DNA of 64,000 bases, taken from positions 6,419 through 70,418 of the forward strand of contig CAVUAC010000041.1 of assembly GCA_963739335.1 (NCBI GenBank). Reading direction: 5' to 3'. Both the position numbers and the translations under genes were made by a program. Below the pieces are notes generated by a model. The model had not been told where the DNA came from. It ran no database searches and saw only the letters and a list, made by a program, of their open reading frames with translations. The DNA is from UBA9647 sp963739335 (GTDB lineage Bacteria; Bacteroidota; Ignavibacteria; UBA10030). Shown here in pieces: positions 1 through 7,566 of the stretch (the first letter of the stretch is position 1; each line of letters starts with the position of its first letter).

Positions 1-2
1 AG

Positions 3-416
3 GGCAAGGATGTGGCGATTCTCGGTATCGGTGCGATGGTTCCACATGCCGTGAAGGCGGCTGAAATCCTGGCGGCTGAAGGTATCGATGCAGAGGTAGT
101 GAATATGCGCTTCGTCAAGCCGATCGATGAGGAATTGATACGTTCGTTGGCTGGCCGCATCAACACGTTTGTCACGGTCGAGGACAATGTTGTTCACGGC
201 GGTTTTGGCGCCGGCGTGCTTGAATCACTCAGCAGAATCGGAATGAACGATGTTGCAGTCAGACTGCATGGGTTGCCGGATGAGTTCGTGGAGCAAGGTG
301 CGCCGAATGAACTCTACCGAATACTCAAGCTTGATGCTCAAGGCATTGCAGAGGTAGTGAAGGAATTCCTTCTCTCGCGTCAAGACGCGAGTGCACCACA
401 CATGATTCCTACGTAA
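3..416 (+). CDS. dxs: 1-deoxy-D-xylulose-5-phosphate synthase, C-terminal part
   Basis: This is the 3' end of an open frame that runs in from before the window; the first in-frame codon is at position 3. DXS condenses pyruvate and glyceraldehyde 3-phosphate with thiamine diphosphate, the first step of the MEP isoprenoid pathway. The fragment covers the transketolase C-terminal domain: an opening GKDVAILGIG strand, the segment VVNMRFVKPIDEELI and a VTVEDNVVHGGFGAGV segment, all typical of DXS. A short C-terminal tail follows. ispH, the last enzyme of the pathway, lies near the other end of the window. The 2-oxoacid dehydrogenase beta subunit and transketolase share this fold, but the NMRFVKP and HGGFG motifs favour DXS. 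Confidence 0.9.
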   Translation, partial: GKDVAILGIGAMVPHAVKAAEILAAEGIDAEVVNMRFVKPIDEELIRSLAGRINTFVTVEDNVVHGGFGAGVLESLSRIGMNDVAVRLHGLPDEFVEQGAPNELYRILKLDAQGIAEVVKEFLLSRQDASAPHMIPT

Positions 417-430
417 ACCCCGGATGACAT

Positions 431-1438
431 ATGCAGAAAGCGCGCATAGCGGTCGTTGGACTTGGGACGATTGGTCAAAGTGTTCATCTTCCCATCCTTT
501 CGAAAATTCCTGAAGCCGAGATCGTAGCTGTTTGTGACCTCGAGCCGTCCAAAGCTGAGTTCGTGGCCACGAAGTATGAGATACCTCGATACTACACGGA
601 TCTGGATGAGATGCTCAAAGTTGAGGAGGATATCGTCGGGGTGGACATTTGCACGTCGACATTTTCCCACCTGGAGGCAGCCGTGGCATCGGTTGAAGCG
701 AAGAAGCACATCCTGGTGGAAAAGCCGCTCGCTCGGACGCAGGAAGAGGCTATCAAAATTGTGAATGCAGCGAAGAAGAATCAGCGCAAGGTCATGGTCG
801 GTATGAACAACCGATTCCGGCCTGATGCGATGATTCTCAAGAGCATGATCCAGGGCGGAGAGCTGGGAAAGATCTTCTACGCCAAAGCCGGCTGGCTGCG
901 CAAACTGAAAACGAAAAGTCCGTGGCTCACGCGAAAAGAAAAGTCCGGCGGCGGAGTCGTGCTTGACCTTGGGATCGTTATGTTCGACCTCGCATTCTGG
1001 TTGATGGGTTACCCGGAAGCGAAGGAAGTGATCGCGGCGAACTATTCGCATAACACCAAAGGTGTCGAGGACTCCTCCATCGTGTTTATAAAGATGAAGA
1101 ACGCTTCTACGCTGACGATCGAGTCAAGCTGGTCGTTTGAATCTGAATCAGACTTCTTCTACTGCGATTGCTTTGGAACCGATGGAGGAGGATCGCTCAA
1201 TCCTTTCCGAATTCTCAAGCGCTTACATGGGAATCTCATGAATGTCACTCCCGTTTCCCATGAAACGCCTCAAACCCTCTATTGGAAATCTTATGACAAC
1301 GAACTGAGGCACTGGATCGGTGCATTGCGGGGAATTCATCCTATCGTTTCCACGGGAGAAGAGGCCGTTCATAGGATGAACATTGTCGACGCCATCTATC
1401 ACTCCGCGAAGAAGGGGAAAAGCGTTGTCGTAAGATAA
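431..1438 (+). CDS. Gfo/Idh/MocA family NAD(P)-dependent oxidoreductase
   Basis: A 335-residue protein of normal family length. The N-terminal Rossmann domain has the nucleotide motif VVGLGTIGQS (residues 8-17) and the family EKP motif at 97-99. The C-terminal alpha/beta domain follows from about residue 125. Members oxidise or reduce sugars, inositols or related substrates; the substrate cannot be read from sequence. The usual DxGxHxxD signature is present as D179-L-G-I-V183-M-F-D186, so the position normally held by the catalytic histidine is valine. It starts 14 bases after dxs on the same strand and is probably co-transcribed. The family call is sure; activity is uncertain because of the missing histidine. 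Confidence 0.85.
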   Translation: MQKARIAVVGLGTIGQSVHLPILSKIPEAEIVAVCDLEPSKAEFVATKYEIPRYYTDLDEMLKVEEDIVGVDICTSTFSHLEAAVASVEAKKHILVEKPLARTQEEAIKIVNAAKKNQRKVMVGMNNRFRPDAMILKSMIQGGELGKIFYAKAGWLRKLKTKSPWLTRKEKSGGGVVLDLGIVMFDLAFWLMGYPEAKEVIAANYSHNTKGVEDSSIVFIKMKNASTLTIESSWSFESESDFFYCDCFGTDGGGSLNPFRILKRLHGNLMNVTPVSHETPQTLYWKSYDNELRHWIGALRGIHPIVSTGEEAVHRMNIVDAIYHSAKKGKSVVVR

Positions 1439-1524
1439 CCGCCTTCGAGAAACGCGTTCAAGCGCGAACACCAGTCCCCGATTGGTACTCTCCATGTTCC
1501 TGGCGGATCCTACCCTCAACCATT

Positions 1525-2328
1525 ATGCCGAATAGATATCCCATCGTTGCGCTCGTGACGGATTTTGGTCTTCGTGATCACTGTGTTGGAGTCATGAAGG
1601 CGGTCATGCTTTCTATCTGTCCGTCGCTCCGCATCGTCGACATTACGAATGACGTCGAGCCGCGGAACGTCCGGCAGGGAGCATATTTCTTGTGGGCATC
1701 ATATCGTCATTTCCCAAAGGGAACAGTCTTCGCGTGCGTTGTTGACCCTGGAGTGGGTAGTGCGCGCGACATCATCATTGCAGATACGCGGCGTCATCTT
1801 TTTGTTTCCCCCGGGAACGGCTTGCTGGATCTTGTCCTCTGGGAAGAGAGGCTTGACAGTGTAACGCTTTTTCGACACGACAACCCAAAGACGAAATCAA
1901 TCCTGCCGAAAGAGATTTCACGCACGTTCCACGGTCGCGACATCATCGGCCCATTAGCGGCGCATCTGGCGCATGGAATCAGAGTGAGAGCTCTGGGGAC
2001 GAAGGGACCTGTCGACTGGTTGAAACCGCCGTTCGTGGATGAACGGAATCCGACAACAAACCCGGTCGTGCTGAACATCGATCGGTTTGGAAACATCATT
2101 ACGAACGTCGCGTGCAAAAATCAGAAGTTGAGGCGTCAGATTCGGGGAATAGAAGCTGGTTCCAGAATCATCACGCGATGGATCGAGAACTATGAATCTG
2201 CTCCTGAAGATGAGCCTTGCCTTATCGAAGGCAGCAGCGGTCTGGTGGAAATTGTCATGAAGAATCGCAGCGCTGCCCAGTTTCTATCGGCTGACCAGGC
2301 ACTCTCTCTCACAATCCTGCGGTCGTGA
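1525..2328 (+). CDS. SAM hydroxide adenosyltransferase (SAM-dependent chlorinase/fluorinase family, DUF62)
   Basis: A 267-residue protein of the SAM_HAT (DUF62) family. Most members hydrolyse S-adenosylmethionine to adenosine and methionine, using water instead of a halide. Sequence support: an N-terminal VALVTDFGLRDHCVGVMK segment with the SAM-binding Asp, a CVVDPGVGS segment that binds the ribose and methionine part, FVSPGNGLLD, and FGNIITN in the C-terminal domain. It lies 86 bases after the oxidoreductase. Nothing in the context suggests halogenation, so the hydrolase role is inferred from the family. Confidence 0.85.
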   Translation: MPNRYPIVALVTDFGLRDHCVGVMKAVMLSICPSLRIVDITNDVEPRNVRQGAYFLWASYRHFPKGTVFACVVDPGVGSARDIIIADTRRHLFVSPGNGLLDLVLWEERLDSVTLFRHDNPKTKSILPKEISRTFHGRDIIGPLAAHLAHGIRVRALGTKGPVDWLKPPFVDERNPTTNPVVLNIDRFGNIITNVACKNQKLRRQIRGIEAGSRIITRWIENYESAPEDEPCLIEGSSGLVEIVMKNRSAAQFLSADQALSLTILRS

Positions 2329-2404
2329 CACGAGAGGTGAGCAGGAAAGACGCCATCATGACAACTGCTTTCGAAGTTGCTGAAATAATTCCATAGGTGG
2401 TGAC

Positions 2405-3163
2405 GTGGGTCGAAGGATTATCTACAAAGTCGAGGATGCTAGGGCGAATCAACTCTCAGAAGAGGAGTGGAGCGAGATTGAGCGGCTTCAGCATTGGTAC
2501 AGTTCTGAATTCTCCTGGAGCACTGGCCGGCTTGCCTTCAAACGCTTCATCTTTTTCCCGAATATGGAGGATTTTGAAAACATTTCGACACCCATCTGGG
2601 ATGTCATTGCAGAGAGGCATAAGTCCCTTCGTGAGCAAGGGCTCACGGAACACGAGAGTGTCTCTCAGATGGAAAAGGATAGGCTCCTCATCGTAAAATG
2701 GGGTGGGTACTATGACAATTGCCTCGCGAGCGGCTTTACGAGAGTCGCTGACAACGAGTGGAATGCCTATCTGGTTTGTGACTTCCTCTTGAAAGCATCC
2801 ACCCTCTGTCCGAACGCCTCGATCGAAGTCACAGACGAGGGCAGGTTTATCAAGACGGGTTCGGTTCAATTCCGAAATGGTTCAGCCATTGTCATGCGGG
2901 GTGGCTGTGCTGGTGATGTCGATGTCGAGGAAGCCTGCCGAACGAGGCGAGTTTTTTCCGTCGTTGACGCTGAAAAGTACAACCGACACCCCGGATTTCG
3001 CAACATCATTCCGGAGTTCAACAAGCTGAAGTCCAGCGAGCGGCGAAAGCTGGTGAAGAACTGGAACTGGCTGGGATATGACGGGAATTTCGATGCTGAT
3101 GGAGACGACATGAAAGGCTTCGATCTCAACGTGAAGGTTAGATCCTTTGAGAAGGAGCCATAG
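2405..3163 (+). CDS. hypothetical protein, 252 aa
   Basis: I do not recognise this protein. It starts with GTG at 2405, a few bases after AGGTGG, and codes for 252 residues with no signal peptide or membrane segment. The middle (roughly residues 95-160) is hydrophobic and beta-like with three cysteines; the C-terminus is charged and ends in FDLNVKVRSFEKEP. It lies between the SAM hydrolase gene and secG and is followed by its own terminator-like hairpin, so it appears to be a single-gene unit. The composition is protein-like and base use matches the neighbours. Confidence 0.6.
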   Translation: MGRRIIYKVEDARANQLSEEEWSEIERLQHWYSSEFSWSTGRLAFKRFIFFPNMEDFENISTPIWDVIAERHKSLREQGLTEHESVSQMEKDRLLIVKWGGYYDNCLASGFTRVADNEWNAYLVCDFLLKASTLCPNASIEVTDEGRFIKTGSVQFRNGSAIVMRGGCAGDVDVEEACRTRRVFSVVDAEKYNRHPGFRNIIPEFNKLKSSERRKLVKNWNWLGYDGNFDADGDDMKGFDLNVKVRSFEKEP

Positions 3164-3227
3164 TTCGGCGACGAAAGACCAATGGAATTACCTTGCATTT
3201 CATCGTGGGGACGCGTATATTTATTGC

Positions 3228-3252
3228 AACCCCAATGAAGTTGGGGTTTTTA
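3228..3252 (+). terminator. rho-independent terminator after the 252-aa gene
   Basis: An 8-bp perfect stem (AACCCCAA / TTGGGGTT) with a five-base loop is followed by a T run. It lies 65 bases after the stop of the hypothetical gene and 20 bases before secG, so secG probably has its own promoter or depends on readthrough. Confidence 0.75.
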
Positions 3253-3272
3253 TATGTCTTTGAGGAAGGATT

Positions 3273-3629
3273 ATGTATACTTTCTTTATCGTTGTGGAAA
3301 TTCTCACCAGCATTCTGCTCACGATTGTCGTTCTGATGCAGGCAAGCAAGGGTGGTGGACTTGCCGGAACGCTCGGGACGAGCAACCTTGGGACTGTCTT
3401 TGGCGTTCGCCGTACATCAGATTTCTTGACGAAGACCACGACGGTCCTGGCGACGCTTTTCATGGTCCTTGCACTTTTCATCAACCTCGTCATTCTCCCA
3501 CGCACAGAGAGGTCGGCGGAAAGCGTCATTCAATCAGGTCCGCAGTCGACGGCGTTGCCACCTGCAGAGCAAGCTGCTCCGGCTCAGGTCCCTGCGCAAG
3601 CCCCGGCTCAAACACCAGCGAAGAAGTAA
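3273..3629 (+). CDS. secG: preprotein translocase subunit SecG
   Basis: A 118-residue inner-membrane protein. It has two transmembrane segments (about residues 3-22 and 52-72) joined by the conserved cytoplasmic loop MQASKGGGLAGTLG, the hallmark of SecG. SecG assists SecYE and SecA in protein export. After the second helix comes a low-complexity tail rich in Pro, Ala and Gln (residues 85-118) ending in lysines. Its stop is only 17 bases before the first tRNA-Lys half copy, so the native arrangement was probably secG followed directly by tRNA-Lys. Confidence 0.9.
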   Translation: MYTFFIVVEILTSILLTIVVLMQASKGGGLAGTLGTSNLGTVFGVRRTSDFLTKTTTVLATLFMVLALFINLVILPRTERSAESVIQSGPQSTALPPAEQAAPAQVPAQAPAQTPAKK

Positions 3630-3646
3630 TCCCGCGGATTGCCTCT

Positions 3647-3689
3647 TGCACCCATGGCTCAATTGGTAGAGCAACTGACTCTTAATCAG
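3647..3689 (+). repeat. attachment-site copy 1: 5' half of tRNA-Lys
   Basis: 43 bases identical to the first part of the complete tRNA-Lys at 30020-30062, covering the 5' acceptor strand, D arm and anticodon arm through the CTT anticodon. After 3689 the sequence diverges completely. This is the remnant left at the host side when an element inserted inside the tRNA gene. Confidence 0.85.
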
Positions 3690-3788
3690 CCAGCTTGCCC
3701 TACCATTGAACCGAGGCCATCCCGTAACGCCCTTCCATTCAAGCGCCTAATTCTTATCCGTGTTCGCGTGAGCTTGCCGCATGTGTGC

Positions 3789-3810
3789 CTGTGAGGGACT
3801 TGTGAGGAAG
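3789..3810 (+). repeat. TGTGAGG direct repeats, left end of the restriction-modification island
   Basis: Two direct copies, CTGTGAGGGA and TGTGAGGAAG, lie 12 bases apart about 100 bases inside the left tRNA half. The same motif recurs several times near the right end of the island (5644-5752). The placement fits arm-type binding sites of an integrase. The rest of 3690-4046 shows no convincing gene. Confidence 0.5.
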
Positions 3811-4046
3811 TTTTCATGAGCTTTCGATGGACTTCGCCTCACTATATGGCAGACTTATGTAGGTGCGAGCAGGTCCGCGATTTGCGTTATGCGTCGAATG
3901 AACCTCTCTTGCATTGCTCCTGACTGCCAATCGAAATTGGTGGATGATTTGACGACGTGCACGTAACTTGTTGCACAGCGTTTGATTCTATCGCCACTAA
4001 TAGGTAGATTACCATGCAAGTCTCATTCGTTTTCCAAGGGGAGCCA

Positions 4047-5015
4047 ATGATCGGTCCTGATCCTAGAAGCAACGCCCAGTCATCAGAGTACAAGCTGATC
4101 TTGGGAGATACCTTCCAGAAGCTTGACACCCTGACCGACTACAAGTTTGACCTCGTTATCACTTCGCCCCCATACAATATGGGGAAGGAATATGAGAGTA
4201 AGCAATCGATCGAAAGTTACCTTGAGACCCAAACTGGTGTCATTGAAAAGCTAGTAAGTCTGACGTCTACACGTGGAAGTATTTGCTGGCAAGTCGGCAA
4301 CTACGTTTCGCGTGGTGAGGTTTTTCCTCTAGACATCTATTACTACCAAATCTTCAAGAAATTCGGGCTAAGACTTAGGAACAGGATAATTTGGCATTTT
4401 GGACACGGCCTTCACGCGTCGAAAAGATTCTCTGGACGGTACGAGACGATCCTTTGGTTCACGAAGGGAGACGACTACATCTTCAACTTAGATGATGTGC
4501 GGATGCAGGCTAAGTATCCAGGGAAACGTTATTTCAAGGGGCCTAAACGAGGTCAAATATCTGGAAATCCGAAAGGAAAGAACCCTTCGGACGTGTGGGA
4601 GATCGTTTTACAGGATTGGGAAAACGAGTTATGGGACATCCCAAATGTCAAAGCAAATCATCCAGAAAAGACGGAGCATCCTTGTCAATACCCAATCGAG
4701 CTTGTCGGACGATGTGTGTTAGCGCTGACGAATGAGAAAAGTTGGGTACTAGATCCCTACTTAGGAGTTGGCTCAAGTGTTCTCGCTGCTTTGGCCAACA
4801 AGCGGAATGCTGTCGGGATAGAGAGGGAGAAAAGGTATTTGGACGTTGCAAGACAAAGGGTGACGGCTTTGAAATCTGGTAAGCTCAAAATCAGGCCCAT
4901 CGGGAAACCGATTCACGTTCCATCACCGAACGACAAAGTCGCTCAAATTCCTCAAGAATGGCTAAAGGTCAAACATGAAGATCGGGGCGAAGTACTCCCA
5001 TTTGAACGGTCTTGA
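4047..5015 (+). CDS. type II DNA methyltransferase (N4-cytosine or N6-adenine, TSPPYN class)
   Basis: The start is set at ATG 4047 because AAGGGGAGCC lies just upstream; an ATG at 4014 is possible. The 322-residue protein has the catalytic motif IV TSPPYN near its N-terminus (about residue 39 of this start). The SAM-binding motif near the C-terminus is LDPYLGVGSS, in place of the usual FxGxG. This order, catalytic before SAM-binding, is that of the beta class. TSPPYN enzymes methylate the exocyclic amine of cytosine or adenine. It overlaps the endonuclease gene by 41 bases, so it should protect the sites that enzyme cuts. If the partner is BglII/BstYI-like, N4-cytosine methylation is the expected activity (inference). 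Confidence 0.88.
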   Translation: MIGPDPRSNAQSSEYKLILGDTFQKLDTLTDYKFDLVITSPPYNMGKEYESKQSIESYLETQTGVIEKLVSLTSTRGSICWQVGNYVSRGEVFPLDIYYYQIFKKFGLRLRNRIIWHFGHGLHASKRFSGRYETILWFTKGDDYIFNLDDVRMQAKYPGKRYFKGPKRGQISGNPKGKNPSDVWEIVLQDWENELWDIPNVKANHPEKTEHPCQYPIELVGRCVLALTNEKSWVLDPYLGVGSSVLAALANKRNAVGIEREKRYLDVARQRVTALKSGKLKIRPIGKPIHVPSPNDKVAQIPQEWLKVKHEDRGEVLPFERS

Positions 5016-5586
5016 GTGGATGATAGTGCATCAAAAGAGTGTGTGGAAGGAGATCCGTGACGTTATCGAGAGCATTAACGCCGAGAGGTATCGGACAAAG
5101 GTCAGCAAAGAGAGGGGGATGGTAGGAAAAAAGTTGCTTGCGCCGATTGAACTGAATACAGCAACCGGGCGTGCTTTCAAGGCCAAAGGTTGGCATCCGT
5201 CTCGTTATGACTACTATGTTACGGACGACTACAATTTAACATTGGACATAATGCACCTTCCCCTCGATGATCAAAAGAAAAGAATTGAAGCAGAGGGAAA
5301 GCAACTCCTGAGTTCATACAATCAGACCGATTTTCAGAAGAATAGAGTCGCGGTCGAGGTGCAACTCGGCAAATATAGTTTCATCGAATTTGATCTATTT
5401 GTGAAGCACCTTGGATTCTATATCGGGAATTCGATCGATGTAGGAGTTGAGATTGTGCCGACGAAAAAGATGCAGGCGCAGATGTCATCAGGGCCTGGTT
5501 ATTTCGAAAGAGTAATACATCATATCGCGCGTCAAGGTAGAGGTGCTCCGGCTGTCCCACTGGTTCTCATTGGTGTGGAACCGTAG
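4975..5586 (+). CDS. restriction endonuclease, BglII/BstYI-like
   Basis: A 203-residue protein whose start lies inside the methyltransferase gene (41-base overlap), which ties production of the two. The core TDFQKNRVAVEVQLGKYSFI contains an acidic residue followed by E-V-Q, the pattern seen in the active site of the BglII/BstYI family (D...ExQ in place of ExK). An upstream ELNTATGRAFKAKGWHP segment also resembles that family. These enzymes cut GATC-centred palindromes; the exact site here cannot be told. The partner methyltransferase makes the endonuclease role secure; the subfamily is less sure. Confidence 0.7.
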   Translation: MKIGAKYSHLNGLEWMIVHQKSVWKEIRDVIESINAERYRTKVSKERGMVGKKLLAPIELNTATGRAFKAKGWHPSRYDYYVTDDYNLTLDIMHLPLDDQKKRIEAEGKQLLSSYNQTDFQKNRVAVEVQLGKYSFIEFDLFVKHLGFYIGNSIDVGVEIVPTKKMQAQMSSGPGYFERVIHHIARQGRGAPAVPLVLIGVEP

Positions 5587-5643
5587 TCGATCATTCGCCC
5601 TTAGTTCCACATATCCCTTTCAAAACAATCCACTTGTGTTGCG

Positions 5644-5752
5644 TCGTGAGGAATTCCTGTGTATATTCAGGTGAATAAAGCGTGAGGTATGTGAGAGGCG
5701 CAATATGTGCTGTGAAGGACGCTGCAAGGTGTGAGGAAACTGTGAGGGAACT
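5644..5752 (+). repeat. cluster of TGTGAGG-type repeats, right end of the restriction-modification island
   Basis: Six imperfect copies of (T/C)GTGAGGAA lie in about 110 bases: near 5644, 5680, 5689, 5710 (TGTGAAGGA), 5730 and 5740. All are in the same orientation, just left of the second tRNA half copy. The motif matches the pair at 3789-3810. Arm-type integrase sites are the likely explanation. Between 5587 and 5830 I see no gene. Confidence 0.5.
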
Positions 5753-5830
5753 GAGAGTAGCAAAATGAGACTGAAGGCGTTTTGGCAAATCCGGCAACCG
5801 GAAGTCTGCCAATTTGAATGAGTGACAGCA

Positions 5831-5872
5831 TGCACCCATGGCTCAATTGGTAGAGCAACTGACTCTTAATCA
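5831..5872 (+). repeat. attachment-site copy 2: 5' half of tRNA-Lys
   Basis: 42 bases identical to the start of the complete tRNA-Lys, then divergent. It marks the junction between the restriction-modification island and the larger element, serving as the right end of the first and left end of the second. Confidence 0.85.
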
Positions 5873-5940
5873 AAGGTGACTGGAGATTTGATGAAATCTC
5901 GCAGAAAGATCAACCGTTTTCGGACGGATTTTTGCATTTT

Positions 5941-6017
5941 AACTGCGAAGTAACTGCGCCGTTATGTGGCACCACCAGACGCTACCTCCCTGATTTGAGT
6001 CACTGCAAAGTAACTGC
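5941..6017 (+). repeat. 17-base direct repeats inside the left end of the prophage
   Basis: AACTGCGAAGTAACTGC (5941-5957) and CACTGCAAAGTAACTGC (6001-6017) are 60 bases apart and differ at two positions; each itself contains two AACTGC-like half repeats. They differ from the TGTGAGG repeats of the neighbouring island, so they may be arm sites for a different integrase. No gene is seen between 5873 and 6129. Confidence 0.45.
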
Positions 6018-6109
6018 TTGGTTTTGCATTCGGCCGTCTTCTGAAAACTCTAGGTGCCATCACCGTTGGGTTGCGGGTCGAGGTGTTGGCGGGGGAGGAT
6101 TTGCCGTTT

Positions 6110-6116
6110 GTTAGGC
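6110..6116 (-). other. partial attC recombination site (core box only)
   Basis: GTTAGGC on the plus strand, preceded by TTGCCGTTT, matches the end of the complete attC at 6800-6953 (TTGCCGATTGTTAGGC). It lies 14 bases beyond the stop codon of the DUF4145 gene, where the attC of that cassette should begin. No partner half is visible before the tRNA repeat, so the site looks truncated. Confidence 0.5.
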
Positions 6117-6129
6117 GCTGCGCAGCCGA

Positions 6130-6747
6130 TCATTTATTTCGACGACGAGTCTTCTTGGCGAGTTTGCGACGTAGATATTCCTCTTGCTTTTGCGCAAGCA
6201 CGTAGATGTAGTGACAGATTGCATGCGCAAACTCCAGAATATCGTCCGCGTCTTGCCGCGAGGTTGTCTGATCGTTGGCATGCGCGCCTATGTTTCGCTC
6301 CTTTCGCAACAAATCGCCCCAGCTATAGAGCATTTCGTCGATGATCTTAGCATTCCTTAGAAGTTGAAGGCCTTCCTGCAAGTTGTTCGGCTTGCCCAGC
6401 TTGTCAAGGCACACAGCTTCGACCGCTTTGCCAACCATTACAGCGCACGCAGAGTACACGCCAGCATTATAGCAGTCTACTGCGTCACTCAAGGCTGCGG
6501 CCACAAGAGTCGGAAAGGCCTGGAGCTGCATGGATTTGGGCGGGGGCCAGAGAATATTCTGGGGATGAATGTCTTTCAGCGAGCGAGCAGATAGCCTACG
6601 AGGATCACTCGAAAGGCAGATACCCTGACAGCTGTTGCATTCCACCAGGTAGTACGTCGCTGTGAAGTACACTCCGCCCGTAATTCTCTTTGAGAACAAG
6701 ATTGTCGCCTCGGCGATATTGCGACACTGTGGACATTTGATCTTCAT
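6130..6747 (-). CDS. DUF4145 domain protein, integron cassette gene
   Basis: A 205-residue protein. The N-terminus has a zinc-binding pattern, CPQC at residues 5-8 and CNSC near 36-39. The DUF4145 part covers about residues 80-190: CAVMVGKAVEAVC, then GDLLRKERNIGAHA and a helical DADDILEFAHAICHYIY segment. The C-terminus is very basic. DUF4145 proteins often sit in defence or restriction loci, but the biochemical role is not established. The gene starts about 50 bases after an attC site and has another attC core box just after its stop, the layout of an integron cassette. Confidence 0.75.
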   Translation of the reverse strand: MKIKCPQCRNIAEATILFSKRITGGVYFTATYYLVECNSCQGICLSSDPRRLSARSLKDIHPQNILWPPPKSMQLQAFPTLVAAALSDAVDCYNAGVYSACAVMVGKAVEAVCLDKLGKPNNLQEGLQLLRNAKIIDEMLYSWGDLLRKERNIGAHANDQTTSRQDADDILEFAHAICHYIYVLAQKQEEYLRRKLAKKTRRRNK

Positions 6748-6799
6748 GCTAAAGGCTCCTCAGATAGGATGATGCCAATACTGAGATCGGCTGCGTTGC

Positions 6800-6953
6800 G
6801 TCTAACGTCCGAGGCAAAACGCCGTTGCGTTTGCCTCTATTGACATTCTATGATTGTGGCAAACGCAATGGAGCGAGCTCTTTATAGCGAGCCAATCTTT
6901 GTTCTAACTCTTGCCTATACAGAGAGCGAGCGCCGTTTTGCCGATTGTTAGGC
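6800..6953 (-). other. integron attC site
   Basis: On the plus strand the element begins with GTCTAAC (6800-6806) and ends with GTTAGGC (6947-6953), matching the RYYYAAC and GTTRRRY core boxes. Inside, GGCAAAACG near the left pairs with CGTTTTGCC near the right, as the L boxes of attC do. A nested 11-bp inverted repeat (TTGCGTTTGCC / GGCAAACGCAA) lies in the loop. The 154-bp length is at the long end for attC. It separates two minus-strand genes, as expected for cassettes read leftwards. Confidence 0.7.
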
Positions 6954-7005
6954 GTTCGTTGCCGGAGCGGTAGTTATTTGTCCATACTTTCGTATCAATG
7001 TACAA

Positions 7006-7506
7006 CTATTTCTTTGACGCGGCGGCCGCAAACACCTGGCAGGCAGCCTCCTTCGGTAGAGCGTACTTCAAGGGACCGCATGGTATTCTACTGAGATCGA
7101 GAGCGATGTCTTCAAGCGAAGGGTTGCCATCAATCTGAAAACGAGCCTGTACGTTATAGACAAGGTCGTTCATCGATCCAAGCGTATGACGGTTGGTCTT
7201 CCGCGTCAACTGGACTTGCGCGTATTCACGCAGTTCTTCATCGACAAGCTTGTCCGGTACACCAATGGCCTTGAGGAGCGCTTGAAGCGAAAGCACAAAT
7301 CGTGGCCAAAACGTGCTAGACTGCTTTAGTGGAAGGACGACTGAGAGTAGCGTGCGCTCGTTTGTGATCAGAATACACGGGTATCGGCCAACGTTGAATG
7401 AGTTGGCACTCCAATCGCCGAGCTTATTCGTGCTTGGCAATGTGGTTTCAACCGTTGAGTACGGGAGCCTCTTCGACAGCTTCAATGTACAATTCAGTGT
7501 GACCAT
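7006..7506 (-). CDS. DUF6933-like protein, integron cassette gene
   Basis: A 166-residue protein without signal or membrane segment. The segment SFNVGRYPCILITNERTLLSVVLPLK followed by a helical LQALLKAIGVP resembles DUF6933, a small family of unknown function; the match is from memory of the family pattern. The gene lies between an attC core box (7560-7566) and the complete attC (6800-6953). This is the organisation of a promoterless integron gene cassette. Stop and attC are about 50 bases apart. Confidence 0.55.
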   Translation of the reverse strand: MVTLNCTLKLSKRLPYSTVETTLPSTNKLGDWSANSFNVGRYPCILITNERTLLSVVLPLKQSSTFWPRFVLSLQALLKAIGVPDKLVDEELREYAQVQLTRKTNRHTLGSMNDLVYNVQARFQIDGNPSLEDIALDLSRIPCGPLKYALPKEAACQVFAAAASKK

Positions 7507-7559
7507 GATTCCTTACCAGGGCGGCCGCCGCCCTTGATAACCGATGCGACGGCAATGAC

Positions 7560-7566
7560 GCCTAAC
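7560..7566 (-). other. partial attC core box upstream of the DUF6933-like cassette
   Basis: GCCTAAC on the plus strand reads as GTTAGGC followed by GTC on the minus strand, the sequence that ends an attC and opens the next cassette. The matching left half of that attC is not seen further right, so the array seems cut here. Confidence 0.45.

Larger units (their letters stand above)
3647..5872 (+). mobile_element. small tRNA-Lys-integrated island carrying a restriction-modification pair
   Basis: About 2.2 kb bounded by two copies of the 5' half of tRNA-Lys(CTT) (3647-3689 and 5831-5872). Inside are only a DNA methyltransferase and a restriction endonuclease, overlapping on the plus strand. No integrase is present. 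Clusters of a TGTGAGG-type repeat lie inside both ends, as arm-type integrase sites do in tyrosine-recombinase elements. The simplest reading is an older integration event to the left of the phage at the same tRNA. Mobilisation in trans, or loss of an integrase gene, is inference. Confidence 0.65.

Noticed and set aside
380..1051. Long minus-strand open frame opposite the Gfo/Idh gene
   Set aside because: Antisense shadow of a conserved gene, with no ribosome site or known domain.
6800..6953. The attC element as a CRISPR repeat or a transcription terminator
   Set aside because: No repeated spacers and no T run; core boxes and paired L boxes fit attC better.
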